Assembly (NCBI GenBank): GCA_964409675.1
Contig: CAYPEF010000047.1
Coordinates: forward strand, 1-15,789
Direction of reading: 5' to 3'
Source: CAYMDD01 sp964409675
GTDB taxonomy: Bacteria > Pseudomonadota > Alphaproteobacteria > Rickettsiales > SXRF01
DNA length: 15,789 nt
The first letter of the stretch is position 1; each line of letters starts with the position of its first letter. The notes under the pieces were generated by a model. The model was not told the DNA's origin. It saw only the letters and a list, made by a program, of their open reading frames with translations, and ran no database searches. Of this stretch, positions 1 through 6,516 are shown piece by piece. Both the position numbers and the translations under genes were made by a program.

Positions 1-246
1 AAAAACGCCATCCCCTTCGACCCCGAAAAGCCGATGATCACCTCCGGCATCCGCCTCGGCACCCCGGCAGGCACTACGCGCGGCTTCGGCGTGGCCGAAT
101 TCAAGGAAATCGGCAACTTAATCGGCGACGTACTGGACGGCCTGAGCAAGGGCGGCGACAATAGCGCCACTGAAAAAGCCGTGAAAGCAAAAGTGCAGGC
201 GCTATGCGAGCGGTTCCCGATCTATAGCGGTCTGGACCAGCGCTAA
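1..246 (+). CDS. glyA: Serine hydroxymethyltransferase, C-terminal fragment
   Basis: This is the last 81 codons of glyA; the gene runs in from the left edge in frame 1 and stops with TAA at 244-246. GlyA is a cytosolic PLP enzyme that interconverts serine and glycine while loading tetrahydrofolate with a one-carbon unit. The visible part carries the family's C-terminal signature: SGIRLGTPAGTTRGF, in which the Arg binds the substrate carboxylate in this family, followed by EFKEIGNLIGDVLDGL. The PLP lysine lies upstream, outside the window. The position before nrdR-ribD is usual for alphaproteobacteria. A palindromic element follows directly and may end or stabilise the transcript (inference). 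Confidence 0.95.
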   Translation, partial: KNAIPFDPEKPMITSGIRLGTPAGTTRGFGVAEFKEIGNLIGDVLDGLSKGGDNSATEKAVKAKVQALCERFPIYSGLDQR

Positions 247-250
247 CCAT

Positions 251-354
251 GTCGTCCTCGGGCCGCCCGTAGGGCGGAGCCGGGGACCCCTGTCTCCGCT
301 TGCGCCAGCCGCGAGATGGGTCCCCGGACGGCCCTGAGGGTCGCCGAGGACGAC
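251..354. repeat. Intergenic palindromic element (family C), copy 1
   Basis: The outer arms are GTCGTCCTCGG (251-261) and its exact reverse complement (344-354). A nested inner pair, CGGGGACCC (281-289) with GGGTCCCCG (318-326), is also exact, and small side hairpins lie at 263-277 and about 330-341. The result is a branched, cruciform-capable 104-base unit in the glyA-nrdR gap. The outer arm recurs at 4174-4189, so this is a dispersed repeat and not only a terminator. It could still end or protect the glyA transcript; there is no clear T-run. Confidence 0.75.
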
Positions 355-437
355 AAAAATATTAAATGTTAACCACTTGTTATCAAAATGTAGCTATCAT
401 AGGGCATAAATTACCCGAAATATGGTAGCATACACGT

Positions 438-890
438 ATGAAATGCCCTTTCTGCTCCCACGCTGATACGCAGGTGAAGGATTCGCGGCCCTCGGAAGAC
501 GGACTGACCATCCGCCGTCGGCGCTATTGCCCGGCCTGTAACTCGCGCTTCACCACCTTCGAGCGCGTGCAGCTGCGCGAGCTTACGGTGCTGAAGAAAA
601 ACGGCGAGCGGCGCATGTTCGACCGGGAAAAGATCGTTCGCTCCATCACCATGGCCGCCCGCAAGCGCCCGATTTCGGAGGAGCAGATCGAGCAGATTGC
701 TTCGCGCATCGTGCAGAAGCTGGAAGGGGCGGGGGAGAGCGAAATCCCCAGCGTCTATATCGGCAAGCTGGTGATGGACGAGCTGAAAGCACTCGACACG
801 GTTGCCTATATCCGCTTCGCCTCCGTCTACCGCGATTTCCGCGAAGCCAAGGACTTCCACGACATCGCCCGCGAAATCGGCAGCGAATAG
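438..890 (+). CDS. nrdR: Transcriptional repressor NrdR
   Basis: The 150-residue protein matches NrdR in length and layout. An N-terminal zinc ribbon has cysteines C3, C6, C31 and C34 (MKCPFC and YCPAC), with the basic RRRRY stretch typical of the family just before the second pair. An ATP-cone follows from about residue 49, running from LTVLKKNGERRMFDREKI to YIRFASVYRDF. NrdR binds NrdR boxes upstream of ribonucleotide reductase genes and represses them according to bound (d)ATP. The start at 438 gives the canonical MKCPFC terminus; the ribosome site ahead of it is weak. Placement between glyA and ribD is standard for alphaproteobacteria. No NrdR box was recognised in front of it. Confidence 0.96.
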   Translation: MKCPFCSHADTQVKDSRPSEDGLTIRRRRYCPACNSRFTTFERVQLRELTVLKKNGERRMFDREKIVRSITMAARKRPISEEQIEQIASRIVQKLEGAGESEIPSVYIGKLVMDELKALDTVAYIRFASVYRDFREAKDFHDIAREIGSE

Positions 891-924
891 TTGCCGGTTG
901 GCGGTAAGCTGGTAAAAGCATTGC

Positions 925-2052
925 ATGCAGCACCATTCCCGCCCGCATCCGGCTGACACCCATTATATGCGCCACGCCCTCGCGCTGGCTGCACGGAACC
1001 TCGGCCAGACATGGCCGAACCCTGCGGTGGGAGCCGTCATCGTTCAGCAAGAGCAGATCGTCGGGCGCGGCTGGACGCAAAGGGGCGGCAGGCCGCATGC
1101 CGAAACCATGGCGCTGGCGCAAGCGGGCGAACGGGTAAGGGGAGCCACGGCCTATGTCAGCCTTGAGCCCTGCGCCCATACCGGTAAAACCGGCCCCTGC
1201 GCGCAAGCGCTGATTGATGCGGGCATAGCGCGTGTGGTTGTGGCATGCCGCGACCCCGATCCGCGCGTCAACGGCCAGGGCATCTCCATGCTGCGCAGCG
1301 CGGGCATCGAAGTGACAGAAGGGATCTGCGAACATGAATCACGGGCGCTCAATGCTGGGTTTTTCCTGCGCATCACACAGCAGAGGCCTTTGGTAAGCCT
1401 GAAAATCGCCACTTCGCTGGACGGCAAAATCACATTCCCTCCCAGCCCCTCCGTAAGCGGGGGGGGTAATCCATGGCCTCATTCCGACACACATGCGGAT
1501 ACACCGACTCATTCCCCCCGCCTGCGGGGGGATACAGGGGGGAACCTTTCTCATCCTCCCCGCTGGCTCACCGGTGCGCCCGCCCGCGCCTATGGCCACG
1601 GCTTGCGTGCCCGGCACGACGCCATCCTCACCGGCAGCGGCACCGCGCTCGCCGACGACCCACTGCTCACCTGTCGCCTGCCGGGGCTGGAGTATGCCTC
1701 GCCNNNNNNNNNNNNNNNNNNNNNNNNNNNNNNNNNNNNNNNNNNNNNNNNNNNNNNNNNNNNNNNNNNNNNNNNNNNNNNNNNNNNNNNNNNNNNNNNN
1801 NNNGCCGTGCTGCGCTGGCTGGCGGAGCAGGGCATTACTCGCCTGCTGGTGGAGGGCGGGCAGGGGATCAGCACCGCCTTCCTGCAATCCGGGCTGGTGG
1901 ACCGGCTATACTGGTTCCGTGCCCCGCTGGTGCTGGGCGAAGGGGGCATGAGCGCTTTTGCCGAAACCTCTGGCCTTAAGCGCTTTACGCTTGCCCAAAC
2001 CCGCCGCTTGGGCGAGGATACGCTGGAAATCTATGATTTAACACAGGAGTAG
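925..2052 (+). CDS. ribD: Bifunctional riboflavin deaminase/reductase RibD, with in-frame insert and assembly gap
   Basis: RibD deaminates the pyrimidine from GTP cyclohydrolase II and then reduces its ribosyl chain, steps two and three of riboflavin synthesis. The deaminase domain (about residues 10-150) shows TWPNPAVGAVIV, the zinc motif H58-A-E60, and C83 and C92 in EPCAHTGKTGPC. The reductase domain has LKIATSLDGK (about 159-168), YGHGLRARHDAILTGSGTALADDP, and LLVEGG after the gap. Two oddities: between DGK168 and W214 there are about 36 residues more than the family has, coinciding with a palindromic repeat at 1434-1546; and 100 Ns (1704-1803) interrupt the reductase domain, so translation across them is nominal. 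The start at 925 gives a family-like N terminus; M15 at 967 is an alternative. The gene lies 34 bases after nrdR and 19 before ribE. Confidence 0.93.
   Translation: MQHHSRPHPADTHYMRHALALAARNLGQTWPNPAVGAVIVQQEQIVGRGWTQRGGRPHAETMALAQAGERVRGATAYVSLEPCAHTGKTGPCAQALIDAGIARVVVACRDPDPRVNGQGISMLRSAGIEVTEGICEHESRALNAGFFLRITQQRPLVSLKIATSLDGKITFPPSPSVSGGGNPWPHSDTHADTPTHSPRLRGDTGGNLSHPPRWLTGAPARAYGHGLRARHDAILTGSGTALADDPLLTCRLPGLEYASXXXXXXXXXXXXXXXXXXXXXXXXXXXXXXXXXXAVLRWLAEQGITRLLVEGGQGISTAFLQSGLVDRLYWFRAPLVLGEGGMSAFAETSGLKRFTLAQTRRLGEDTLEIYDLTQE
1434..1546. repeat. Palindromic element (family B) inserted in frame in ribD
   Basis: The left part (1434-1470) and the right part (1511-1546) are imperfect reverse complements. 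Both carry a C-run, a short GC loop and a G-run flanked by ATTCC/GGAA-type ends; the right part contains the hairpin CCCCCCGCCTGCGGGGGG at 1515-1532. The stretch coincides with the extra, low-complexity residues of RibD (roughly 170-208, rich in P, S, G, H and T). Its length, about 108-113 bases, agrees with the 36-codon excess over the family. No second copy is seen in this window. Confidence 0.65.
1704..1803. other. Assembly gap (100 N) inside ribD
   Basis: This is exactly 100 N, the conventional placeholder for a gap of unknown size. The missing part belongs to the RibD reductase domain, between LLTCRLPGLE and VLRWLAEQGITRLLVEGG. From memory of E. coli RibD, the corresponding interval is roughly 25-40 residues longer than what is left here, so the true gap is probably nearer 200 bases and the frame across it is not proven. 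Confidence 0.95.
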
Positions 2053-2071
2053 CCCCACGCGGGACGCTTGT

Positions 2072-2728
2072 ATGTTCACCGGCATCATCACTGACATCGG
2101 CACCATCCGCCACCGCGAAGGCGGGCGCATTGAAATTGCCTGCGCCTATGCCCCGGACAGCATCGCCCTCGGCGAATCCATCGCCTGCTCCGGCGTCTGC
2201 CTGACGGTGGTGGATATCATCCCGTCATTGCGAGGCGCAGCCGAAGCAATCCAGCCATCCCCGGGCGTAGAGCCGGATTGCTTCGCTGACGCTCGCAATG
2301 ACACAATTATTTTCGCCGCCGATATTTCCGCAGAAACCATCGCCCGCACCGCGCCCGGCATGTGGGAGCAGGGCAAGCGTCTTAATCTGGAGCGCTCCTT
2401 GCGCGTGGGCGATGCTCTAAGCGGCCATTTCGTCAGCGGCCATGTGGATGGCGTTGCCACTATTGAGCGCATCGTCCCGGTGCAGGACTCGCACCGGCTC
2501 GACCTGCGCGCGCCGGATGGGTTAGCGAAATTCATAGCTGAGAAAGGTTCGGTGACGCTGGACGGCGTATCATTAACCGTGAATTCAGTGAACGGTTCTG
2601 CGTTCAGTGTGAATATTATCCCGCATACCTGGGCGGTCACCACGCTGGCAGACCGACGCGCAGGCGATAGTATTAATCTTGAAATCGACCTGCTGGCGCG
2701 CTACCTCATGCGAATGCAATCCTGTTAG
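2072..2728 (+). CDS. ribE: Riboflavin synthase alpha chain, with in-frame palindromic insert
   Basis: Riboflavin synthase converts two 6,7-dimethyl-8-ribityllumazines into riboflavin and a pyrimidine, the last pathway step. The start is the family hallmark MFTGIITDIG. Two lumazine-binding repeats are visible: repeat 1 with GESIACSGVCLTVV (34-47), repeat 2 with SGHVDGVATI and GSVTLDGVSLTVNSV. Between V47 and F81, where the family has about six residues, there are 33; this extra piece is encoded by a palindromic repeat (2223-2303) read straight through. Without it the protein would be about 190 residues, near the usual length. The end of repeat 1 (ADISAETIARTA) is intact, so the insert sits in a loop and the enzyme is probably functional (inference). 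ribBA starts two bases after the stop. Confidence 0.94.
   Translation: MFTGIITDIGTIRHREGGRIEIACAYAPDSIALGESIACSGVCLTVVDIIPSLRGAAEAIQPSPGVEPDCFADARNDTIIFAADISAETIARTAPGMWEQGKRLNLERSLRVGDALSGHFVSGHVDGVATIERIVPVQDSHRLDLRAPDGLAKFIAEKGSVTLDGVSLTVNSVNGSAFSVNIIPHTWAVTTLADRRAGDSINLEIDLLARYLMRMQSC
2223..2303. repeat. Palindromic element (family A) inserted in frame in ribE
   Basis: The left arm (2224-2252) begins GTCATTGCGAGGCGCAG, and the right arm (2275-2302) is its near-exact reverse complement ending GCTCGCAATGAC, around a 22-base centre. The arms are almost identical to those of the intergenic copy at 11593-11670. Counted symmetrically the unit is 81 bases, or 27 codons, without a stop in the ribE frame. 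It accounts for the extra loop in RibE. Confidence 0.88.
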
Positions 2729-2730
2729 TC

Positions 2731-3834
2731 ATGCCCCATTCCGCCTTCCCCTCCCCCATCGAAGATATCCTCGCCGACGCGCGCGAGGGGCGGATGTTTA
2801 TCCTCGTCGATGACGAAGACCGCGAGAACGAAGGCGACCTGATTATCCCCGCCCAGTTTGCCACGCCCGAGAGCATCAATTTCATGGCCAAGCACGGGCG
2901 CGGGCTGATTTGCCTCGCCATGACGCAGGAGCGGGTGAGCGAGCTGAACCTCAATCTCATGTCCCGCCATAACAGCTCCCGCCACCAGACGGCCTTTACC
3001 GTCTCCATTGAGGCGCGCGAGGGAGTGACCACCGGCATTTCCGCCGCCGACCGGGCGCATACCATCCAGGTTGCCATCGATCCCACCAAGACTGCCGCCG
3101 ACATCGCTACTCCCGGCCATATCTTCCCGCTGGTGGCGCGCGACGGTGGCGTGCTGGTGCGCGCCGGGCATACGGAAGCGGCGGTGGACATCGCCACGCT
3201 CGCGGGCCTGAACCCGTCCGGCGTCATCTGCGAAATCATGAACGACGACGGCACCATGGCCCGCCTGCCGGATTTAGTGCCGTTCGCGCAGGCGCACGGC
3301 CTGAAAATCGCCACCATCGCCAGCCTGATCGCCTACCGCCGCCGCTTCGAGCGGCTGGTGGAACGGATGCTGGAAACCGCGTTCGAGAGCGAGCATGGCG
3401 GCGCATTCCGCCTGATCGTCTATCGCAGCAAGCCGGAATATGCTGAGCATGTGGCGCTGGTGAAGGGCGATATTACCGGCCCGCAGCCGGTCTGGGTGCG
3501 CATGCACGCCGCTAATGCGCTGGCCGACATGCTGGGCGATACGCACGACCACCGTAACGGCGAGTTGCGGCGCTCCATGGAGCTGATCGCCGCGCATGGC
3601 AGCGGCGTGATCGTGCTGCTGCGCGACCCCATCGCCACCTCGCTCTCCGACCGCCTGCGCGAGCGCCGGGGCGAAGACCCGGTGCACCCGATGGATCTGC
3701 GCGATTACGGCATCGGCGCGCAAATCCTGCTTGATCTGGGCGTGCGCGAGATGCAGCTGCTCTCCAATACCCGCCGTTCCGTAGTGGGGCTGGAAGGCTA
3801 TGGCCTTGCCATCACCGGCTATCAGCCCATTTAA
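2731..3834 (+). CDS. ribBA: 3,4-dihydroxy-2-butanone 4-phosphate synthase fused to a degenerate GTP cyclohydrolase II domain (RibBX type)
   Basis: The N-terminal half (about 1-205) is a complete RibB, which makes dihydroxybutanone phosphate from ribulose 5-phosphate. It has the acidic loop EDRENEGD (29-36; R31, E32, E34 and D36 match E. coli R37, E38, E40 and D42), RHQTAFTVS, AGHTEAAVDIA and GVICEIMNDDG. The C-terminal half (about 206-367) aligns with GTP cyclohydrolase II (GDITGPQPVWVRMHAANALADMLGD, and RDYGIGAQILLDLGV near the end). However, the three zinc cysteines of the CLTGD...LRCDCG region are absent and the QEGRGIGL segment is replaced. It therefore probably cannot open GTP; such hybrids are known as RibBX. 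It is only two bases after ribE and is the last gene of the left rib cluster here. Confidence 0.92.
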   Translation: MPHSAFPSPIEDILADAREGRMFILVDDEDRENEGDLIIPAQFATPESINFMAKHGRGLICLAMTQERVSELNLNLMSRHNSSRHQTAFTVSIEAREGVTTGISAADRAHTIQVAIDPTKTAADIATPGHIFPLVARDGGVLVRAGHTEAAVDIATLAGLNPSGVICEIMNDDGTMARLPDLVPFAQAHGLKIATIASLIAYRRRFERLVERMLETAFESEHGGAFRLIVYRSKPEYAEHVALVKGDITGPQPVWVRMHAANALADMLGDTHDHRNGELRRSMELIAAHGSGVIVLLRDPIATSLSDRLRERRGEDPVHPMDLRDYGIGAQILLDLGVREMQLLSNTRRSVVGLEGYGLAITGYQPI

Positions 3835-3958
3835 ACCGGCGCTGATTCTCCCTTATCACGCAACGCTTCGTTCCAAACGGACAATTTATCCGTGAAGACC
3901 GATAGTGATTGCATGGCGCTGTGTCAAGCGATGCAGCGAAAAACATGGAGAAATCATT

Positions 3959-4165
3959 ATGATACGCAAATTGCTCACCCCGGTGCTTGCCGGTTTCGTT
4001 GCCGGTAAAGCCATTAAATGGTACGCCAACCAGAAAAAAGTGGAAACCAAGAAAGCTCATAAACAGCAGATGGTGGATACCTCCAGCGAGGATTCCTTCC
4101 CCGCCAGCGACGCCCCCTCCTGGAACGCCGTCCATATGCTCGGCGCACCGAAGCAAACGGCGTAA
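3959..4165 (+). CDS. Small conserved protein with C-terminal SFPASD motif
   Basis: This is a 68-residue basic protein of unknown function. The start at 3959 is chosen because GGAGA lies at a proper distance ahead (from 3947); an upstream in-frame ATG at 3905 lacks such a site. The N terminus (LLTPVLAGFVAGKAIKWYA) is mildly hydrophobic and could be a short membrane-associated helix, followed by a Lys-rich stretch. The C-terminal part holds EDSFPASDAPSW, a motif I recall from many small proteobacterial proteins of unknown role (DSFPASDPPSW). It stands alone between ribBA and the convergent hslO gene, with a short palindrome directly downstream. Confidence 0.7.
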   Translation: MIRKLLTPVLAGFVAGKAIKWYANQKKVETKKAHKQQMVDTSSEDSFPASDAPSWNAVHMLGAPKQTA

Positions 4166-4173
4166 TTACATGA

Positions 4174-4213
4174 TGTCGTCCTCGGCGATACGCAGCATCG
4201 ACCGGGGGCGACA
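4174..4213. repeat. Short palindromic element (family C), copy 2
   Basis: TGTCGTCCTCGGCGAT (4174-4189) pairs with 4197-4213 (ATCGACCGGGGGCGACA) if G-T pairs and one bulge are allowed. The left arm repeats the outer arm of the 251-354 element, including the flanking GCGA. It lies between the ends of two convergent genes (3959-4165 and hslO) and could work as a transcript end for either. Confidence 0.6.
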
Positions 4214-4217
4214 TAAA

Positions 4218-5186
4218 CTAATGAATCGTGCGCGTGGCCTTGTCCAGTAGCGCCAGTTCCGCCTCGCTGAAATATTCATTGCTGTTGCAGAAGCGGCAAT
4301 TCACCGTAATCCGCCCGTTATCCAGCATATCGTGCAATTCCTCATACGGAATAGTGCTGAGAATACCTATAATCCGCTCGCGCGAGCAGCGGCAGCAGGC
4401 GCAGAGCGGTTTCGGTTTATAGGCCCAGACGCCTTCTTCATTGAATAGCCGCATCAGCAAATTCCAGCCGGAAATATCCGCATCCAGCAGCTCGTTCTCC
4501 TGCACCGTATCCATGAACAGGCGGGTGCGCTGCCATTGCTCCTCGCTGTCCGCTTCCACCTCGCCGGCGGCGTTGAATTCGGGATGCGCCGCGTTGCCGC
4601 CTTCTTCCGGCACGCGCTCAATCATGATTCCCGCCGCGGCCCAGACTTCTTCTTTCTGCACCGCCAGCCGCAGCGCCATTTCCACCTGCTGGGACTGGGT
4701 GAAATAAAGCTGGATTGCATCCGAAAAACTGGTGCCCGCCAGCTCCACGATGCCCTGATACCGGTCTTCCCCTTCGCCTTGGTCGAGCGTGATGGCCAGC
4801 CTTCCCTGCCCGAGGATATCGCTCAGTAGCGGCGCGGACGCCGCACCGCTCAATGCCTCCAACTGTTCCCAGCCTGTTTCATTGATTTCGGCATAGCCGC
4901 GCAGATGCCCTTCATGCGTGGCGTCCACCACCATGAAACTAACCGGCCCATCGCCGCTGGCTTGAATGGTCAGCACGCCTTCGCTTTTCAGGTTGGAAGA
5001 GAGCATGGAGACGATTACCAGCATCTCCGCCAGCAGGCGGCTGACGCAGTCGGGATAGGCGTGCTGTGAAAGAATGGTCTGCGCCGCATCACTTAATCGC
5101 ACCAGCTTGCCGCGAATATGCGAATGATCGATCAGGAACGGCTGCAGCATGTCGGGATGCGCGGGAGTATCGGGAGCATTTTTCAT
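4218..5186 (-). CDS. hslO: Hsp33 redox-regulated chaperone
   Basis: Hsp33 is a cytosolic holdase that is switched on by oxidation: its zinc is released, disulfides form, and it then binds unfolding proteins. The 322-residue protein has the family N-terminal domain (LIDHSHIRGKLVRLSDA, later LTIQASGDGPVSFMVVDA, then HLRGYAEI). The C-terminal zinc switch has C265-R-C267 in CRCSRER and C297-x-x-C300 in NCRFCN, 29 residues apart as expected for CxC-x(27-32)-CxxC. Two extra cysteines (C262 and C264) stand directly before the first pair. The length is somewhat above the usual 290-300, partly from acidic inserts. No strong ribosome site precedes 5186; an internal Met at 5150 (MLQPFLIDHS) is an alternative start. 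It is transcribed alone, towards the small gene at 3959. Confidence 0.93.
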   Translation of the reverse strand: MKNAPDTPAHPDMLQPFLIDHSHIRGKLVRLSDAAQTILSQHAYPDCVSRLLAEMLVIVSMLSSNLKSEGVLTIQASGDGPVSFMVVDATHEGHLRGYAEINETGWEQLEALSGAASAPLLSDILGQGRLAITLDQGEGEDRYQGIVELAGTSFSDAIQLYFTQSQQVEMALRLAVQKEEVWAAAGIMIERVPEEGGNAAHPEFNAAGEVEADSEEQWQRTRLFMDTVQENELLDADISGWNLLMRLFNEEGVWAYKPKPLCACCRCSRERIIGILSTIPYEELHDMLDNGRITVNCRFCNSNEYFSEAELALLDKATRTIH

Positions 5187-5559
5187 AAGCTATTGTAACA
5201 TAAGTGCGCCTTGCAGGCGAATCAAGAATGCGTGCTCCATATAAGGGCCGCGTCCGCCCGCCATACATGGAAAAAGATTAATTTTTCAATGGTTAATACA
5301 AGACGTTTTCTCTCCGTACACTCTGCAAACAGCAAGCGAATGCAAAAAAGGAGAGATTTTCCCTCTATCTTCCCCGTCATTGCTACGCTGGCACTCGCAA
5401 CGACAGAAGAGGAATTTTATCGGTAAAATACACAATCACCAAAAAAGAAAAATTTTCCTGCTGAATTTTTATCTGTAGTGCAGTAGCGTGCCGCCGTTTT
5501 CCCCCTCGCTTTACCGCATAACGGGGCTTCCACGATTCACCTTTTTTCAGGAGTTACCT
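5187..5559. other. Divergent intergenic region, no convincing gene
   Basis: These 373 bases separate hslO (minus) from the DUF4142 gene (plus) and must carry both promoters; none stands out clearly. They are AT-richer than the neighbours. A 71-codon + strand frame (5211-5426) has no ribosome site, odd composition and no recognised domain, and it overlaps a probable repeat remnant at 5374-5404, so it is not called a gene. Confidence 0.6.
5374..5404. repeat. Probable internally deleted remnant of the family A palindrome
   Basis: CGTCATTGC (5375-5383) equals the start of the left arm. It is followed by TACGCTGGCACTCGCAACGAC (5384-5404 with the shared edge), which matches the last 21 bases of the ribE copy's right arm at about 17 positions. 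The middle of the element is missing. The match is short, so this stays tentative. Confidence 0.4.
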
Positions 5560-6075
5560 ATGAAACATTGGAATATATCCGCGCTGGCGGCATTTGCTGT
5601 CGCTATCCTGCTGGCCATCGCGCCGAACGCCCGCGCCGCTACCTCGGCGGAAGCGTTCGTCAAAAACGCCACCATCGGCAATCTGTTTGAAATCCAGACC
5701 AGCCAGCTTGCGCTGGACAAATCCCAGAATGCCGACGTCAAGCAGTTCGCCCAGCGCATGATCGACGATCACGGCAAGGCGCGCAACACGCTCAAAGCCA
5801 CCGTCTCCACGCAGGATAGCGTGGACCCGCTCGCCACCGCCGAAGTGCTGGACAGCAAGCACCAGAAAGCGCTGGACAAGCTGAAAGCCGCCTCGGCCAA
5901 AAACTTTGACAAGGAATATATCAGCGCTCAGAAAGACGCGCATGACGAAGCCGTGTCCCTGTTCAGGAAATACGCCAAAACCGGCGGCAACACCGCTCTC
6001 AAGCAATTCGCCGCCAACACCCTGCCCACTCTGGAAGACCACCAGAAGCATGTAAAGCAGCTGAAAGCGAAGTAA
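5560..6075 (+). CDS. Exported DUF4142 (ferritin-like helical) protein
   Basis: This 172-residue protein has a clear Sec signal peptide: MKHWN, a hydrophobic core at about 7-22, then PNARA-ATS with likely cleavage after A26. The start at 5560 has AGGAG (5549-5553) six bases ahead; the longer upstream frame has no such support. The mature part reads FVKNATIGNLFEIQTSQLAL, VKQFAQRMIDDHGKA and, at the end, LPTLEDHQKHVKQLK, which is the four-helix pattern of DUF4142, a periplasmic ferritin-like family often annotated as putative outer membrane protein. The function is not established; family members often occur in stress-related contexts. A strong terminator follows 14 bases after the stop, so the gene is probably monocistronic. 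Confidence 0.85.
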   Translation: MKHWNISALAAFAVAILLAIAPNARAATSAEAFVKNATIGNLFEIQTSQLALDKSQNADVKQFAQRMIDDHGKARNTLKATVSTQDSVDPLATAEVLDSKHQKALDKLKAASAKNFDKEYISAQKDAHDEAVSLFRKYAKTGGNTALKQFAANTLPTLEDHQKHVKQLKAK

Positions 6076-6089
6076 GCATTACTAGACGT

Positions 6090-6125
6090 AAAAAAGCGCT
6101 GCGGTGTTGCCGCAGCGCTTTTTTT
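6090..6125. terminator. Bidirectional rho-independent terminator
   Basis: The stem AAGCGCTGCGG (6094-6104) pairs exactly with CCGCAGCGCTT (6110-6120) around the loop TGTTG, with an A-run before it and a T-run after it. It serves the DUF4142 gene on + and the convergent CsbD-like gene on -, which ends at 6143. Confidence 0.93.
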
Positions 6126-6142
6126 ATGCCTGCTATTAGGTC

Positions 6143-6310
6143 TTAGTGTCCGGAACCCGGCTTGCCGGTTTTAACCGGTTCACCGTTTTCGCGCAGGCCT
6201 TCATTGCGCAGGTCGCGGCCTTTCTGAGCCATGCTTTCATTGCCGAATGCTTCGCCGGTTTCTTCTTCAATGAACCCAGCTCCCTTTTTGATTTCACCTT
6301 TAACGGTCAT
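6143..6310 (-). CDS. Small CsbD-like stress protein
   Basis: This 55-residue, very hydrophilic protein begins MTVKGEIKKGAGFIEEETGEAFGNESMAQKGR in pieces typical of the CsbD family (KGxIKxxxGxxxEExG...N..L..KG). CsbD proteins are small, abundant stress proteins of unclear biochemical role, general-stress controlled in Bacillus. The start at 6310 is preferred over the upstream Met at 6337 because GAGG stands 5-8 bases before it (GAGGATGTTATG on the minus strand) and because the family N terminus begins there. It is shorter than common CsbD members (about 60-70), and its tail (EPVKTGKPGSGH) is unrelated to the family. It faces the DUF4142 gene and shares its terminator. I saw no alphaproteobacterial EcfG-type GGAAC...GTT promoter ahead of it. 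Confidence 0.7.
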   Translation of the reverse strand: MTVKGEIKKGAGFIEEETGEAFGNESMAQKGRDLRNEGLRENGEPVKTGKPGSGH

Positions 6311-6516
6311 AACATCCTCATACAGTTGGTGGCACAATAGCGTCTTCAGTACGGATCATTTTGCCCCTCCCCGTCTGAAAAAGCGATAGCAAGCGTTATG
6401 CGTAACCATAAGCCACGCATCAGCAAGGTTAGTAAGCGCTAACGAAATATTTATACAGTTGATTGTTTTAGCCGTTTGTATCACCTTCCCGTTATCTGAA
6501 CCGCACGGGAGGCCAT

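Noticed and set aside
251..354. CRISPR repeat
   Set aside because: The repeats are dispersed palindromes with no regular spacing, spacers or cas genes.
247..437. FMN riboswitch or NrdR box ahead of nrdR-ribD
   Set aside because: The region holds a palindromic repeat and AT-rich sequence, but none of the conserved FMN riboswitch blocks and no convincing NrdR box pair.
1339..1887. Long minus-strand frame opposite ribD
   Set aside because: Shadow of a GC-rich gene, running through the N gap; no family similarity.
5211..5426. 71-codon frame on + between hslO and the DUF4142 gene
   Set aside because: No ribosome site, no recognisable domain, and it overlaps a probable repeat remnant; best explained as chance.
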